Shown: positions 42,136 to 49,939 of the stretch, piece by piece
Numbering within the stretch: position 1 is the stretch's first letter
Layout of the letters: each line of letters starts with the position of its first letter
NCBI RefSeq assembly: GCF_963675985.1
Contig: NZ_OY780958.1
Coordinates: 3,038,001 to 3,102,000 of the forward strand
Source: an uncultured Roseibium sp.
Lineage (GTDB): Bacteria; Pseudomonadota; Alphaproteobacteria; Rhizobiales; Stappiaceae
Direction of reading: 5' to 3'
Length of the DNA stretch: 64,000 nucleotides
Position numbers and translations under genes: made by a program
Notes under the pieces: model-generated
The model's input: only the letters and a program-made list of their open reading frames with translations
What the model was told of the DNA's origin: nothing
Databases searched by the model: none

Positions 42136-43178
42136 TATTCGGCTGCCTCACTGGCGGTCAGTTCGGCCTCGATCTGGCTCTTGGCCGCACGGGTCAGCAT
42201 CTGGCGGATACGGGAGACGCCGAGGTCGTGCTGATAGAGCATCTCGCGCTTGCGGGCATCGTCCGGCATGCCTTCCAGCATGACCCGGTCCTGCTCCAGC
42301 ACGTGCCAGTGGCGCTCCTCGAGCATGGCACGATAGAGGAAGCGCCAGCTTTCACGCGCCAGGCCGCTGACCTTGCGCAAGCGCCAGAAGAACACCTTGC
42401 AGGTGGTGGCATCGATCGGGGAAACGAAGCCTACGATACGCATGTTGCCGCCCGGGCCGGCCGCCGGCGGATAGGGAATGTCCAGGAAGCAGAACATGGT
42501 GCCCGGATGGATCTCGAATTCCGTCCAGTCGAAGTTGTCGCCCGCCTGCTCGACCCGGCTGACACGGAAACCGTCATCGGTCTTGTCCAGCTTCATCAGG
42601 TCCTGCTTGGCGCCATAAGCCAGCGTGAAGCTTTCCGCATGCAGATAGCAGCCGTGCATGGGGTCCGCGAGATTGTCGATGGCGTAGCGGTAGTTGGTGC
42701 TCCAGACGGAGGTGCACAGGAAGCCGGTCCATTCGTCGCTGGTGAACTCATGCGGCATCGCCAGTTCCGGCGGCTCAGGCTGCTCGACGCTCGGCATGTA
42801 GACGAAGACGGCGTCGTGGGTTTCCGTGGTGTGGAAGGACTTCAGCGCCTTGCGGCCTTCGAGTGCGCACTCCGGCATGGCAGGCACCCGCTTGACCACA
42901 CCTTCTCCATCGACGATGACGCCGTGGTAGCGGCAGCCGATATCGCCGTCATGGATCTCACCGTAGGAGAGCGGCGCGCCGCGGTGGGGGCAGAAATCCT
43001 CGATGCACTGGATCTTACCTTCCTTGTCGCGCCACAGGACCAGCTTCTGGCCAAGCAGCTTGGCGCCGTAAGGCCGGGAATCCTTGACTTCGACGGATTT
43101 GGCAACCGGGTACCACTGCCCCAGGAGCCCCTGGTTCACGCGTTCCTCGATCAGCGCCTTCTTATCGATATCGGCCAT
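42135..43178 (-). CDS. Rieske non-heme iron oxygenase, catalytic subunit
   Basis: 347 aa from the ATG at 43178 (GGAGTGGAG ribosome site). Rieske domain ligands Cys63/His65 (FCPHRG) and Cys82/His85 (GCRYHG). The mononuclear iron site is in NLADPMHGCYLH (Asp172, His175, His180). Length and lack of a beta-subunit gene suggest a homo-oligomeric enzyme of the phthalate/vanillate oxygenase type. No dedicated ferredoxin or Rieske reductase is present; flavodoxin and an FprA-type reductase are encoded downstream. Confidence 0.93.
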   Translation of the reverse strand: MADIDKKALIEERVNQGLLGQWYPVAKSVEVKDSRPYGAKLLGQKLVLWRDKEGKIQCIEDFCPHRGAPLSYGEIHDGDIGCRYHGVIVDGEGVVKRVPAMPECALEGRKALKSFHTTETHDAVFVYMPSVEQPEPPELAMPHEFTSDEWTGFLCTSVWSTNYRYAIDNLADPMHGCYLHAESFTLAYGAKQDLMKLDKTDDGFRVSRVEQAGDNFDWTEFEIHPGTMFCFLDIPYPPAAGPGGNMRIVGFVSPIDATTCKVFFWRLRKVSGLARESWRFLYRAMLEERHWHVLEQDRVMLEGMPDDARKREMLYQHDLGVSRIRQMLTRAAKSQIEAELTASEAAE

Positions 43179-43339
43179 GTCTCTCCACTCCTTGTCCAAG
43201 GCCAGCGGTCCAATATCCCGCCCCGGCTCTCATCTAAGCTTCGGTGTCTTTTTTCTCGCAGGTGTCCCTTCCCGGCCGGTCATGCCGGGGTGTTCGGTTC
43301 TGCATTTCCCTCTGGACGGATCGGCCGTTGCCGGTCCGT

Positions 43340-44188
43340 TTAGCTCTGCGCTTTCGGCAGGTAATGGAGCACACGCTCTTCGACCCGCGCGATCGCGGTA
43401 TAAAGAACGATCCCGATGACCGTGAGCAACACGATGGCGTTGAACACCATGGCCGCATTCGCCTGACCGCCACCATAGGAGATCAGGAAGCCGAGCCCGA
43501 CGTTGCCGCCGACCAGTTCACCGACGGTCACACCAATCACGGCGAGGGTCGAAGCGATGCGCAGACCCGCAAGCAGGTTCGGCATGGTGGACGGCATCTC
43601 GACCTTGAAAAAGACACCCAGGCGGGACAGGTTGTAGGCTCGCGCCAGGTTGACCAGATCCCGGTCCACCGTCTTCATCGCCTGCAGCACATTGACCAGC
43701 ACCGGAAAGAACACGATCAGGACGGTCACCAGCAGCTTGGGCATGGCGTTATAGCCGAACCACATGATGAACAGCGGCGCGAAGGCAACTTTCGGCGCGA
43801 TCTGCAGGGCCAGGATGTAAGGTGACAGCACCTTTTCCCAGAAGCTCGACATGCCCAGGACATAGCCGATCACTGCGCCGAGCAGACTGCCCAGGGCAAA
43901 GCCCAGAACGGTATAGACCGCAGTGGAGATCGTGTTGCCGAGCAGGTTTTCCTGCTGCCACATGCGGACCATTTCCACCGCGCAGTCGGACACGGTCGGA
44001 ATGATATACTTCGGCACACCGAGCGCGGGCGGCAGGAACTCCCAGCACAGGAGCAGTACGGCCAGGACCGCAAGGCTCATAAACAGGGCGTTTTTCGACG
44101 AAGTCATCGGTTTCTTCCGTCTCTTGTGATCCTCACGGGTCACGGCGACTGGCGCCGCGACCTCGATTGAAGGACTTGCGTCCGTCAT
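43340..44188 (-). CDS. ABC transporter permease (aromatic-operon importer)
   Basis: 282 aa, six helices preceded by a polar N-terminal extension of about 30 residues. The conserved loop includes LIVFFPVLVNVLQAM. The start overlaps the binding-protein stop (ATGA). With the ATPase and binding protein it forms an NMT1/SsuABC-type importer at the front of the catabolic operon, so it probably brings in the pathway substrate. The 161 bp before the Rieske gene hold only short GC-rich hairpins. Confidence 0.9.
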   Translation of the reverse strand: MTDASPSIEVAAPVAVTREDHKRRKKPMTSSKNALFMSLAVLAVLLLCWEFLPPALGVPKYIIPTVSDCAVEMVRMWQQENLLGNTISTAVYTVLGFALGSLLGAVIGYVLGMSSFWEKVLSPYILALQIAPKVAFAPLFIMWFGYNAMPKLLVTVLIVFFPVLVNVLQAMKTVDRDLVNLARAYNLSRLGVFFKVEMPSTMPNLLAGLRIASTLAVIGVTVGELVGGNVGLGFLISYGGGQANAAMVFNAIVLLTVIGIVLYTAIARVEERVLHYLPKAQS

Positions 44189-45159
44189 TGCGGGACGAAT
44201 TCGTTCGTGTAGAGATCTTCAACCGGAACGGCCGTCTTGACGATACCGTTGTCGATATAGAACTTCTGCACCTTGGCCATACGCTCCGGATCGAATGCGC
44301 CCAGCGGCTGGCCTTCGGCGGCCGGATAGACCTTTTCCACGTAGGCACGCATGATCGCTTCGATCGCCTTCTCCTTGCCGGTATGCTGCGGCACGAAGGA
44401 GACGTATTCCTTGGCGGCCTTTGCCGGATCGGCTTCGATATCCTTGAGGGCGCGGATCACGCCGGCAACGATGCCCTTCACGACTTCCGGGCGCTCGGCG
44501 ATGGTTTTGTCGGAGGCCAGGATCGCCTGGGCCATGGCCGGGAACATGGTGTCCACGGAGACCTGATCCATCGGGACACCGGCCGCTTCGACAGCCGCGA
44601 TCCACTCCGGAACGCCGGACATGCCCTGCAGGGTACCGGCGATGGTGAGCTGGATGATGCCGCCCGGGCCGACGCCCTGGATGTTGACGTCATTCTTGGT
44701 CAGGCCGACGGAGGCCATCGCGCCGAGCAGATTGTAGTAGGTCGTGTCCTGGAAGCCGAGAACGCCGATCGCCTTGCCCTTGAAGTCGGCCGGGCCGGTG
44801 ATGCCGGAATCCTTGCGCCATGCAAGCTGGGTCAGACCGCGGCCGCCCAGCAGGGCCACGCCGCGGATCTTCAGGCCGTTGGCGCGCACAATGATCGGCG
44901 TGTCGCCGATGCCGCCGCCGATGTCGGCATTGCCGACGGCAACCTGGGTGGCGACATCCGCGCCGCCCTTGCCGACCATGAAGGTGACGTCCAGACCTTC
45001 ATCGGCAAAATAGCCCTTGTGCTTTGCAAGCTGGAACGGGGCAAAGGCCGGCAGGAAGTCCGGTGCCGGAAAAAGGTAGCTCACCTTTTCGGCCGCCTGG
45101 GCGGCTCCTGCGGAAACCGCCATCACGGCGGCCATCATGCTAATTGCGAAACGCTTCAT
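44185..45159 (-). CDS. ABC transporter substrate-binding protein (NMT1-like)
   Basis: 324 aa with a Sec signal peptide (likely cleavage after AGAAQA, residue 22). The mature part fits NMT1/SsuA receptors (PFQLAKHKGYFADEGLDVTF; then ADFKGKAIGVLG). Second ABC gene of the operon, between the ATPase and the permease. The ligand is presumably the aromatic or heteroaromatic growth substrate. Confidence 0.9.
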   Translation of the reverse strand: MKRFAISMMAAVMAVSAGAAQAAEKVSYLFPAPDFLPAFAPFQLAKHKGYFADEGLDVTFMVGKGGADVATQVAVGNADIGGGIGDTPIIVRANGLKIRGVALLGGRGLTQLAWRKDSGITGPADFKGKAIGVLGFQDTTYYNLLGAMASVGLTKNDVNIQGVGPGGIIQLTIAGTLQGMSGVPEWIAAVEAAGVPMDQVSVDTMFPAMAQAILASDKTIAERPEVVKGIVAGVIRALKDIEADPAKAAKEYVSFVPQHTGKEKAIEAIMRAYVEKVYPAAEGQPLGAFDPERMAKVQKFYIDNGIVKTAVPVEDLYTNEFVPQ

Positions 45160-45192
45160 TACAGAGATCCCCTGCTGGATATCAAAAATGAT

Positions 45193-45963
45193 CTAGATGG
45201 TCTTTTCTTCTAGTTTGAGCAGCTCGAAGAGCTGCGCGGCGTAATTATTGACTTCCGGCAACTTGCGCCGCTGCAGTGGCCGTTCACGGTGTGGCAGATC
45301 GACCTTGATATCCGCGATCACGCGTCCCGGACGCTCCGACAGGACCAGGATCCGGTCTGACATCAGGACGGCTTCGGCAAGGTCGTGGGTAATCAGAAGA
45401 GTGGTCTTGCGGCTCTCGAAGATCGTTTCCGCAAAACTGTTCTGCAGCAGCATCTTGGTCTGCGCATCGAGGGCGGAAAACGGTTCGTCGAGCAGAATGA
45501 TCTCGGGATCGATGGCAAGGGTGCGCGCAAGAGCTGCGCGTTGGCGCATGCCGCCGGAAAGCTGATAGGGATAATGGCCCTCGAAGCCGTCCAGGTGACA
45601 GTGCTTGAGTTCCTTCATGGCGGTGGCACGGCGCTCCTCGCGGGCCACGCCTCGGGCCTCCAGTCCGAACTCGATATTTTGCACGATGCTGCGCCAGGGA
45701 AGCAGCAGATCCTTCTGCAGCATGAAACCGACATGCTGGTTCGGACCGGTCACCGTCTCGCCGCTGACCAGAACGTCACCGACGGTCGGCTGATACAAAC
45801 CGGCGGTCATGCTCAAGATGGTGCTCTTGCCGCAACCGGACGGACCGACGACAGAAACGAATTCCCCCTCATCGACGCAAAAGCTGACGTCATCGACAGC
45901 CGTCATCCTGTCGCCGGAGCGGGACTCGAATTCCTTGGTGACGCCGCGAAATTCAAGCGCCAT
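45193..45963 (-). CDS. ABC transporter ATP-binding protein
   Basis: 256 aa. Walker A GPSGCGKST, signature LSGGMRQRAALARTL, Walker B IILLDEPFSALD and switch LLITHDLAEA are complete. It overlaps the small first gene of the operon by 11 nt. Partner of the permease at 43340 and the receptor at 44185. Confidence 0.94.
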   Translation of the reverse strand: MALEFRGVTKEFESRSGDRMTAVDDVSFCVDEGEFVSVVGPSGCGKSTILSMTAGLYQPTVGDVLVSGETVTGPNQHVGFMLQKDLLLPWRSIVQNIEFGLEARGVAREERRATAMKELKHCHLDGFEGHYPYQLSGGMRQRAALARTLAIDPEIILLDEPFSALDAQTKMLLQNSFAETIFESRKTTLLITHDLAEAVLMSDRILVLSERPGRVIADIKVDLPHRERPLQRRKLPEVNNYAAQLFELLKLEEKTI

Positions 45964-46255
45964 AGCCGTTTTCCAGGTAAGCGGCGTCGAAATCCACGTT
46001 GATGGCGGTCAGCTCTTCGGACAGAAGCGCTTCGGTCCAGTCGGTCTTGCCGGAGATCGGCGCGACGACCTTGCGGTCCGTCAAGGCAGCGGCAACAGCG
46101 GCGTAGTCGCCGGCACCGGCCCCATAGATTTCCATCAGCGCTTCGGCGAGTTTTTGCTCAACCTCGGTCAATTCCCGTCCCCGGGACTGATGGGCAAGCG
46201 CCGGACGGCTGGTGTCGAACGCTTTTTGCGATAGGCGGTCTTTGAACAGATCCAT
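45953..46255 (-). CDS. Small conserved-looking protein heading the catabolic operon (100 aa)
   Basis: I cannot assign a family with confidence. The 100-aa soluble protein has a charged N-terminus, a helix-rich middle (LTEVEQKLAEALMEIYG and AAVAAALTDRK), and an acidic C-terminus with DWTEALLSEELTAIN. The middle could form a helix-turn-helix, which would permit a regulatory role. It has a GAGGG ribosome site, is the first gene after the GTTC-N6-GAAC operator, and overlaps the ATPase gene by 11 nt, so it is very likely expressed. Confidence 0.7.
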   Translation of the reverse strand: MDLFKDRLSQKAFDTSRPALAHQSRGRELTEVEQKLAEALMEIYGAGAGDYAAVAAALTDRKVVAPISGKTDWTEALLSEELTAINVDFDAAYLENGYGA

Positions 46256-46774
46256 GTGACCCTCTGATTTTGTTCAATTTTGAACACATTGATCAATTAT
46301 GATGATTGCGCGGATAAAGGGGTCGAGTCAATGAAAAATTCACAAAGGCGGACCGGAAGGTTTACTGGCGGACAACGCAAGCCATGGACCGCCCAGCCTA
46401 CCGGCTAAAAAACAATCCGCATTTCAACGAATAAGGTGAGACGGTGGGATGAACTCTGCCTTGGGGTCGCTAAGCCGGGCCGGAAAGTTTTGCAAGGAAA
46501 CCGGATGGCGCGCCGTTCCCACGCCGGGTCAAATTCGTTTCCATTTAAGAAGGCGGTCAAACGACGGCAGCGGTGACTGACCACTTCCGGGCTTTAACAA
46601 CAGCCCTCATTGACAGAACAAAAAGCCTGCGCCCGGCTCCGGAAATTTGCGAGCGACCGATCGCTCATTCCAGGCATTCTTCACCGCAAAACGTCGCTCT
46701 TACTTCGGCGCCGTTACAACAGCCGCTCGCACTTTCGCTGACTTTCCGCGATTTCCGTTCCGCTACGTTGCTCT
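46256..46774. other. 519-bp gene-free region upstream of the catabolic operon
   Basis: Holds the operator and -10 box of the leftward operon at 46272-46301 and, farther right, a small hairpin GAGCGA-N4-TCGCTC (46651-46666) that might end RND transcripts. The short ORFs here show no convincing coding features. Confidence 0.7.
46272..46301 (-). promoter_or_regulatory. Promoter/operator of the 15-gene operon: -10 box and GTTC-N6-GAAC
   Basis: On the minus strand a CATAAT -10 box (46296-46301) is followed after 10 nt by GTTCAAAATTGAAC (46272-46285), and after a further 16 nt by the ATG at 46255. Both distances equal those at the flavin monooxygenase promoter. The palindrome extends to 16 bp (TGTTCAA-N2-TTGAACA). 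No good -35 box is visible, so an activator may be needed. Confidence 0.65.
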
Positions 46775-48979
46775 CTACACTTTCCCCTTCCGCCACGCGA
46801 TCAGGCTCGGCAGCAGCAACAGGTCACCCAGGAGGGCCGTCAGGAGGGTTGCGATGAGCATCCCACCAAAGAGCCTGATGGTGTGGAACTCGCTGGCAAG
46901 CGTGACGAGCAATCCGCAGCTGATCAGCACAGTCGTGATGATCATCGCCTGTCCGGTTTCGCTCATGGTCGCGGCAAGCGCGCTGCGTGTGTCCGGCCAA
47001 CGCCTCCTCTCCAGCATGTAGCGGTTGATGAAATGAATGGAGTCGTCGACCGCTATGCCGAAGGCGATGGTCAGCGACAGCAGAGCTGCAGGTGTCAACT
47101 CGCTGGCGTTGAGAACATGCAGGGCGGCAACAGCGACAGCAATGGGAAGCAGGTTGGGGAGAAGCAGCAGAACAATGAAGACCGGCGCCCGGTAGTAACC
47201 AGCGATCAGCAGCACCGTGATCAGACATGCACCGCCGAGACCAAGCGCATTGCGCCGGACAAGTTCCAACGTGTCATATCGCATGATCATCGGCTGGCCG
47301 AAGATGTGCGCGGACGAGCCGGTCCGAACCGCTTCAACCAGCCGGTCCTGCACCTCAAGGGTTACCTTGTCGAACATGGGTTCCGGCATCAGGGCGACGA
47401 CACGCGCACGATTTCCGTCGCCGGAAAGGAACAGAGACTTCGCGTCTGACGGCCAATCTGCGATTTCCTCAGGTGACGGCATCCGGCCCGGCTGCCCCAG
47501 CCACCGGGCCAGCGATACCAGCGACAGCACCGTATTGCCCGGAGCTTCCTTTTCGACCAGATCGTTCAGGTGTACCAGCCGCTCCCAGTCGGAGTGCGAG
47601 GCAAAGCCCTTACCGGTTCCGTTCTCCGCTTCCAGCTCGAACCAGAGCTGGTAGAAGCCGCCGAATTCCTGCGTGATGACGTCGTTGGCATAGATCAGGG
47701 CGCTATCGGCCGGCAGGTTGTCGTCCATCTTGAACCAGGGTTTGACCGTAAACACCCCGGCAAAGGCGGCGGCGGCTAGGATGAGGCTGCAGGCACGGAT
47801 CGCGCCGGCATGATCCAGCATCCAGGAAACCCGTTCCTTTGAGAGCGCGAACAAGACCCTACGCCGGGTGCCCGGTTTTTTGGGCCACAACACCGGCGCG
47901 AGCAGACAGAAAACAGCGACAATCACTGCGTAACTCACGAGAACGGAAACCGCTCCCGCCACAGCCATCTCGCGTGTCTGTACATTCTCGCTGATCATGA
48001 TCGTCGAAAAGGCAATCGACGTGGTCACGCCTGTCAGCGCACAGGCTGGACCAACCGTCTCAAGCGCCTTGCGGGCACGTGCGCGCGCCGTGTCGCTGCT
48101 TGTGTTGGCATTGGCGCGCATGTTCAGGATCAGGTGCACCGTGTCCGCCACCCCCAGCACCATCACCAGCAATGGGATCGCGTTGTTGAGCACCGTGATC
48201 TTCAGTCCGAGCACGACAAAGACGACCAGCGATGTATAGGCGGCAGCAATTGAGGGCACCGCCGCCAGGACGACCAGACGCAGATTACCGAAAACGATGA
48301 AGGAAACCACAAGGACAACCGCCACGCCCGCGACGTTGAAGATCCACAAATCCTGACGCAGCGCCCGGACCATTTCCGGGCCGACGGTTTCCTCACCGGT
48401 AAAGGTGACGTGGAACCGATCACCGGCGGTCTCCTCCGTTATCTGTTTCAGTTCGGTCAGCAGATCAGCGGAAACGCCTTTGCCGGTCTCGATCAGGAAC
48501 AGCGCCGATGTCCTGTCGGCGGAAACAGGCAGCTTTGGCTGCAGCTTCAACGCGTCATAGGCGGCAAGCCGTGCCTCGACCGTTTCCACATCCAGCTCCA
48601 GCGGCAGTAACGGTTCCTCGGGATAGTCCGGATGCCAAGGGGGAAACCGGGCCGATGCAAGGGAAAAGACCGCATCGACCCCATCCGCAAGGGAATAACC
48701 GAACTGCAGGTCGCGCAAGAGCTCATAGCCGGCTGCGTCCAGCGGTTCGGGCGACTGGACCAGTGCCAGAAGCGGGGACGCCGGTCCGCCATTGGTGTCG
48801 GCGAATTCGAAATAGGCCTTCGCATGACCGCTGGAGGAAGCGAAGCTCGCGGTGATATCGTTCTCAAACCGGATATTGAGGACGGGAAAGACGGAAAGTC
48901 CCGCCAAAATCATCAGAACAATGGAAACAATGACGGGCCGCGACAGCGCCGCGTGGCCGGGCCACAACAGAAAATACAA
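46775..48979 (-). CDS. RND-superfamily (MMPL/SSD) exporter
   Basis: 734 aa with the two-fold RND plan: a membrane helix, a large periplasmic domain (about residues 30-215), five to six helices with the SSD-like segment (LLVMVLGVADTVHLILNM), a second periplasmic domain (about 420-570) and a second helix bundle with GIAVDDSIHFINRYM. This class moves lipids, hopanoids or other hydrophobic molecules. No membrane-fusion protein is adjacent. It is divergent from the prenyl/P450 genes, so export of their product is possible. Confidence 0.88.
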   Translation of the reverse strand: MYFLLWPGHAALSRPVIVSIVLMILAGLSVFPVLNIRFENDITASFASSSGHAKAYFEFADTNGGPASPLLALVQSPEPLDAAGYELLRDLQFGYSLADGVDAVFSLASARFPPWHPDYPEEPLLPLELDVETVEARLAAYDALKLQPKLPVSADRTSALFLIETGKGVSADLLTELKQITEETAGDRFHVTFTGEETVGPEMVRALRQDLWIFNVAGVAVVLVVSFIVFGNLRLVVLAAVPSIAAAYTSLVVFVVLGLKITVLNNAIPLLVMVLGVADTVHLILNMRANANTSSDTARARARKALETVGPACALTGVTTSIAFSTIMISENVQTREMAVAGAVSVLVSYAVIVAVFCLLAPVLWPKKPGTRRRVLFALSKERVSWMLDHAGAIRACSLILAAAAFAGVFTVKPWFKMDDNLPADSALIYANDVITQEFGGFYQLWFELEAENGTGKGFASHSDWERLVHLNDLVEKEAPGNTVLSLVSLARWLGQPGRMPSPEEIADWPSDAKSLFLSGDGNRARVVALMPEPMFDKVTLEVQDRLVEAVRTGSSAHIFGQPMIMRYDTLELVRRNALGLGGACLITVLLIAGYYRAPVFIVLLLLPNLLPIAVAVAALHVLNASELTPAALLSLTIAFGIAVDDSIHFINRYMLERRRWPDTRSALAATMSETGQAMIITTVLISCGLLVTLASEFHTIRLFGGMLIATLLTALLGDLLLLPSLIAWRKGKV

Positions 48980-49210
48980 TCCGCCTCCTCTCCCGGCTGC
49001 CCGCCGCTACGCATGGAAAGGGCCGTGATCACGACCGCTTCCCGATCCCCGCACCAGAATATCCGATGGAAGACAAAAAGCCATTCCGAACCCGGCTTCG
49101 CCGCGACCCTGTCTTTCCAGTACCGGCGAACCTCTGCTAGCATTCGCATCCGGACCCGGTAAACTGGCTCACGGGAACAAAATCCCGGATGTTTTCGTCC
49201 GGACAGGTAC

Positions 49211-49738
49211 TTGGGAACGCGCAACGTGACCAGAAGATCCTATTTAGCGGCAACGGCACTTGCTCTCGCAATTGCCTGCGGACCAGCTGCAGCCGATGAT
49301 TTCCTGTCCAGAGCGGAAGGAACCTGGCGGGGCAAGGGATGGGCGAAGCAGAGCCTGGACGCGCCGAAGGAAGCCGTCCTGTGCCGCATCACGAACACCG
49401 TGGACACACGGAACAACCGGCTGAAAACCTCCGGACGCTGCGCGGTCGCCAGCCAGACCTTCACGGTAAACGGACAAATCACTGTTGCGCCGGGAACCGG
49501 CCGGATCACCGGCACCTGGCACATTCCGCAAGGGGCCGGCGATGCCGCCATATCCGGCCGAAGACAGGGAAACCGGATTGTCTTTACCTTTCAGGCCCCG
49601 GAAAAAAGTACGAAACAGGATCTGTTGCACAAGAGCCTGTGGACGCTCGGCACTTCGGCGTTGACGATCACTGCCAGCGTCAGACAGCCGAATGACGGAA
49701 AGTACATCTCCTTGAGTTCTATAAATTTTTCAAAATAG
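49211..49738 (+). CDS. Small secreted hypothetical protein
   Basis: 175 aa with a clear signal peptide (TRRSYLAATALALAIACGP, cleavage after AAA before DDF). The mature part is a beta-rich pattern with one cysteine pair and repeated TGTW/SGRR-type strands, suggesting a calycin-like barrel, but I do not recognise the family. Starts available are TTG at 49211 and GTG at 49226; neither has a strong ribosome site. Divergent from the RND exporter. Confidence 0.7.
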   Translation: MGTRNVTRRSYLAATALALAIACGPAAADDFLSRAEGTWRGKGWAKQSLDAPKEAVLCRITNTVDTRNNRLKTSGRCAVASQTFTVNGQITVAPGTGRITGTWHIPQGAGDAAISGRRQGNRIVFTFQAPEKSTKQDLLHKSLWTLGTSALTITASVRQPNDGKYISLSSINFSK

Positions 49739-49939
49739 CCATCGAAATAAAAACAAAACAACACGATTATATAGTCAATGACCGGCCTCTTTCGGCAGAA
49801 AAACTCGTTTTCGGACAAATATTTTCGATCAAACCAAATGTAAAGGAGAGCCAATTTTTACTGGACTACACATCTTGTCTTTGCCTTAATAGTATTTGAT
49901 TTTATCGGTATTTTTCAGGTATTCGGCGGGTTGCGACAT
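49739..49939. other. AT-rich 200-bp gap before the FAD/prenyl synthase genes
   Basis: No coding sequence. It is markedly richer in A and T than its surroundings, with many A/T runs, and probably contains the promoter of the following two-gene operon. A xenogeneic-silencer (MucR/Ros-like) binding region is possible. Confidence 0.5.

Noticed and set aside
46651..46666. Hairpin GAGCGA-N4-TCGCTC as a firm terminator of the RND gene
   Set aside because: Only a 6-bp stem and no real T-tract; kept only as a remark in the gap description.
46573..47021. Small plus-strand ORFs in and beside the 46256-46774 gap
   Set aside because: They overlap the end of the RND gene in antisense or lack ribosome sites and family features.
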